This document shows, one piece after another, positions 22,898 to 24,489 of a DNA stretch of 24,489 nucleotides. Below the pieces are notes generated by a model. The model had not been told where the DNA came from. It ran no database searches and saw nothing but the letters and a program-made list of their open reading frames with translations. Position 1 is the stretch's first letter. Each line of letters starts with the position of its first letter. The DNA is from Candidatus Colwellbacteria bacterium RIFCSPLOWO2_02_FULL_44_20b (GTDB lineage: Bacteria > Patescibacteriota > Minisyncoccia > UBA6257 > Colwellbacteraceae). Made by a program: the position numbers and the translations under genes. The stretch covers positions 1 through 24,489 of the forward strand of contig MHIZ01000011.1 of assembly GCA_001817765.1 (NCBI GenBank). The letters run 5' to 3'.

Positions 22898-23590
22898 ATG
22901 AAAATTCCTATTATCTACGAAGACGAAAACATCGTGGCTGTTAATAAGCCCGCCGGTGTGCTTGTTCATAAAACAGCTCATAAGGAAGATGAAGAAACAA
23001 TCAATGATTGGTTTCTTAAAAAGTATCCCAGAGCAAAAGGCGTAGGCGATTCGCCGGATCGTCCCGGTATTGTCCATCGTCTTGATAAAGATACATCAGG
23101 CGTTCTTATACTCACAAAAAACCAACCAGCGTTTGATTATGTAAAAGGACTCTTTCAATCAAAGGAAATTAAAAAAACATATATCGCTCTCGTCTACGGA
23201 ATGCCGAGGTCAGAAAAGGGAGTAATAGAAAAGCCAATCGGTTTGAAAGCAGGAACCATAAAAAGAACAATATTCGGCGGCAAGATGATAAAAGAAGCAG
23301 TAACCGAGTACAAAGTTGTCAAAAGATTCAAAAACTATACGTTGCTCGAAATAACCCCCCGAACAGGACGTACCCACCAGATTCGGGTTCATTGCGCCTC
23401 AATGAGCAACCCTATTGTCGGCGACAAACTCTATGGAGGTAAAAAGGCGAGGGAGAACGAACTTGGGGTGAATCGTCAATTTCTCCACGCCGCAACGCTC
23501 GAAATGGCTCTCGCGCCCGGAAAGCGCGTTGTGTTGAGCGCTAAACTGCCGCCGGAATTGGAAGATATTTTAAAAACCCTTGAAAAGTAA
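22898..23590 (+). CDS. RluA-family pseudouridine synthase
   Basis: 230 residues. The catalytic motif HRLDKDTSGVL (60-70) contains the nucleophilic Asp; the flanking family motifs NKPAGVLVH, KTYIALVYG, TGRTHQIRVH and VGDKLYGG are intact. It isomerises specific uridines in rRNA or tRNA to pseudouridine. There is no N-terminal S4 domain, so it is the short form; the exact target (RluA, RluC or RluD type) cannot be told. The ATG lies only 15 nt after the upstream terminator, with a weak AAGAGAG before it, so it may depend on read-through or a promoter inside the preceding gene. Confidence 0.93.
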   Translation: MKIPIIYEDENIVAVNKPAGVLVHKTAHKEDEETINDWFLKKYPRAKGVGDSPDRPGIVHRLDKDTSGVLILTKNQPAFDYVKGLFQSKEIKKTYIALVYGMPRSEKGVIEKPIGLKAGTIKRTIFGGKMIKEAVTEYKVVKRFKNYTLLEITPRTGRTHQIRVHCASMSNPIVGDKLYGGKKARENELGVNRQFLHAATLEMALAPGKRVVLSAKLPPELEDILKTLEK

Positions 23591-23595
23591 AAAGC

Positions 23596-23624
23596 TTGAC
23601 GCAAAGAGGCGGAATAGGTAATCT
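23596..23624 (+). promoter_or_regulatory. Promoter of rplS
   Basis: TTGACG (23596-23601), 17-nt spacer, TAATCT (23619-23624). The predicted start (about 23630-23632) leaves only 4-6 nt before the ATG, so the mRNA would be almost leaderless. Confidence 0.55.
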
Positions 23625-23635
23625 ACTATATCATT

Positions 23636-23965
23636 ATGGCAATCGAAGAGAAAACATTAGATCAGATCAAGCCGGGAGCGCGGGTTAAGGTTTCTGAGCG
23701 CATCAAAGAAGGTGATAAACAACGAATCAGCTCGTTTGAAGGTATTGTGCTTACCCGTAAGCATGGCAAGGAAATCGGCGCGAGCTACACGCTTCGCGCG
23801 ACGGTTGCCGGTGTTGGTGTTGAAAAAGTTATCCCGCTCTATTCACCGAACGTTACGAAGATCGAAATTACCCAGGCGCCTCGCAAGAAAATCAAACGCT
23901 CGAAGCTCTATTATCTCCGTACTCGCTCCGGAAAAGAAACAAGTAAAAAGATCGGTATCCAGTAA
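23636..23965 (+). CDS. rplS: 50S ribosomal protein L19
   Basis: 109 residues, normal length. The family pattern is clear: KPGARVKVSERIKEGDKQRISSFEGIVL, then ASYTLRATVAGVGVEKVIPLYSP and IEITQAPRKKIKRSKLYYLRTRSGK. L19 sits at the 30S-50S interface. It stands apart from rpsP/trmD, the frequent neighbours in other bacteria, with its own promoter and terminator. There is no Shine-Dalgarno upstream of the ATG. Confidence 0.98.
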   Translation: MAIEEKTLDQIKPGARVKVSERIKEGDKQRISSFEGIVLTRKHGKEIGASYTLRATVAGVGVEKVIPLYSPNVTKIEITQAPRKKIKRSKLYYLRTRSGKETSKKIGIQ

Positions 23966-23989
23966 ACTGAGTACAGAAGAGTACGGAAT

Positions 23990-24027
23990 AATAATAAAAA
24001 AGAGCTCAACAACTCTTTTTTATTATT
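23990..24027 (+). terminator. Terminator after rplS
   Basis: A 15-bp perfect stem AATAATAAAAAAGAG (23990-24004) with CTCTTTTTTATTATT (24013-24027) around an 8-nt loop. The stem is AT-rich but long and carries a T6 run. Confidence 0.8.
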
Positions 24028-24049
24028 CCACATAATAAATATAATAACG

Positions 24050-24079
24050 TTGGCATACGCTATTAACTTGAGGTAAAAT
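24050..24079 (+). promoter_or_regulatory. Promoter of the LAGLIDADG gene
   Basis: TTGGCA (24050-24055), 18-nt spacer, TAAAAT (24074-24079), predicting a start near 24086, 15 nt before the ATG. Confidence 0.55.
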
Positions 24080-24100
24080 GAAGAATACAAAATAGGGAAT

Positions 24101-24489
24101 ATGAAGAAAACGAGAAAAGAAAAAATCAAAATAAAATGGTCGCCAAACTTTGCTTACGCGCTAGGACTTTTAACAACCGATGGTAATCTTTCAAAGGATA
24201 CAAGACATTTTGATTTTACCTCAAAAGACTTGGAACAAGTCGTAAACTTAAAAAGATGTTTAAATCTAAAAAATAGAATAAGTCAAAAAACCTCGGGAAC
24301 AAAAAAGAAATCTTATCGAATCCAGTTTGGAGATGTTAGATATTATAAATTTCTTCTTAGAATAGGTTTAAGCACCAATAAGTCGAAAAGTATCGGAGGC
24401 TTAGAAATTCAAAAAAGATATTTCTGGGATTTTCTGAGAGGGCATTTTGATGGAGACGGAACATTCTATTCTTATTTTGATAAAAGATG
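24101..24489 (+). CDS. LAGLIDADG homing endonuclease (3' partial)
   Basis: 129 codons visible from ATG 24101, running off the window end. Two LAGLIDADG-type motifs are present: FAYALGLLTTDGNL near residue 18 and FLRGHFDGDGTFY near residue 112, each ending in the acidic residue that coordinates the catalytic metal. The spacing of about 95 residues fits a full two-repeat or WhiA-like endonuclease. It begins after a basic segment (MKKTRKEKIKIKW) and has a weak AGGG upstream. With its own promoter and a terminator in front of it, it appears free-standing rather than inside an intron or intein; the downstream side is not visible. Such enzymes are frequent in CPR genomes. Confidence 0.88.
   Translation, partial: MKKTRKEKIKIKWSPNFAYALGLLTTDGNLSKDTRHFDFTSKDLEQVVNLKRCLNLKNRISQKTSGTKKKSYRIQFGDVRYYKFLLRIGLSTNKSKSIGGLEIQKRYFWDFLRGHFDGDGTFYSYFDKR

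Overview
The window reads as a stretch of chromosome from a Candidate Phyla Radiation bacterium, most likely Parcubacteria-like (inference from gene content; no rRNA is present to confirm it). The signs are compact genes that often overlap, very weak or absent Shine-Dalgarno sequences, a short Rel and a short DprA, a free-standing LAGLIDADG endonuclease, and a long operon of secreted wall or surface proteins of a type common in that group.

Layout: 1-261 is the end of a TM2-domain gene, followed by a terminator and tRNA-Leu(CAA) on the minus strand. A strong promoter at 510-538 drives a roughly 200-nt, highly folded leader that runs to within 3 nt of parA, then parA and parB (748-2546). The minus-strand operon dprA-topA-rel (7105 down to 2518) converges on parB and overlaps its 3' end by 29 nt. 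Divergent from dprA are a PilO-like pilus gene and a small membrane protein (7155-7882).

7883-8628 carries no protein gene but is dense in structure: a tRNA promoter, a truncated tRNA 5' copy, an intact tRNA-Ile(GAT), a decayed tRNA-like sequence interrupted by twin hairpins, a promoter pair, and a three-way-junction leader. It opens a seven-gene, 10.8-kb operon (8629-19474): a secreted WxL-like protein, a DUF916-like protein with membrane segment and LysM, a membrane-anchored serine hydrolase of beta-lactamase fold, a 1451-residue repeat protein ending in the same WxL-like domain, a dockerin-bearing protein, and two membrane-anchored cohesin-like proteins. The simplest reading is a self-assembling surface complex: the cohesin proteins are the membrane anchors, the dockerin protein is a ligand, the WxL-like pair attaches through the DUF916-like/LysM protein, and the hydrolase works on peptidoglycan.

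19475-20154 holds a second truncated tRNA followed by twin hairpins, an intact tRNA-Val(GAC), a previously easy-to-miss 52-residue membrane protein with its own Shine-Dalgarno and terminator, and two stacked promoters in front of an 896-residue multi-domain surface protein. The inner promoter would give an essentially leaderless mRNA; the outer one gives a leader whose hairpin closes directly on the start codon. The window ends with a RluA-family pseudouridine synthase, rplS and the start of a LAGLIDADG endonuclease.

The strongest candidates for undescribed biology are the folded parA leader, the cohesin/dockerin/WxL-like surface operon, the start-codon-abutting hairpin with dual promoter at 20042-20155, and the twin-hairpin elements associated with broken tRNA copies.
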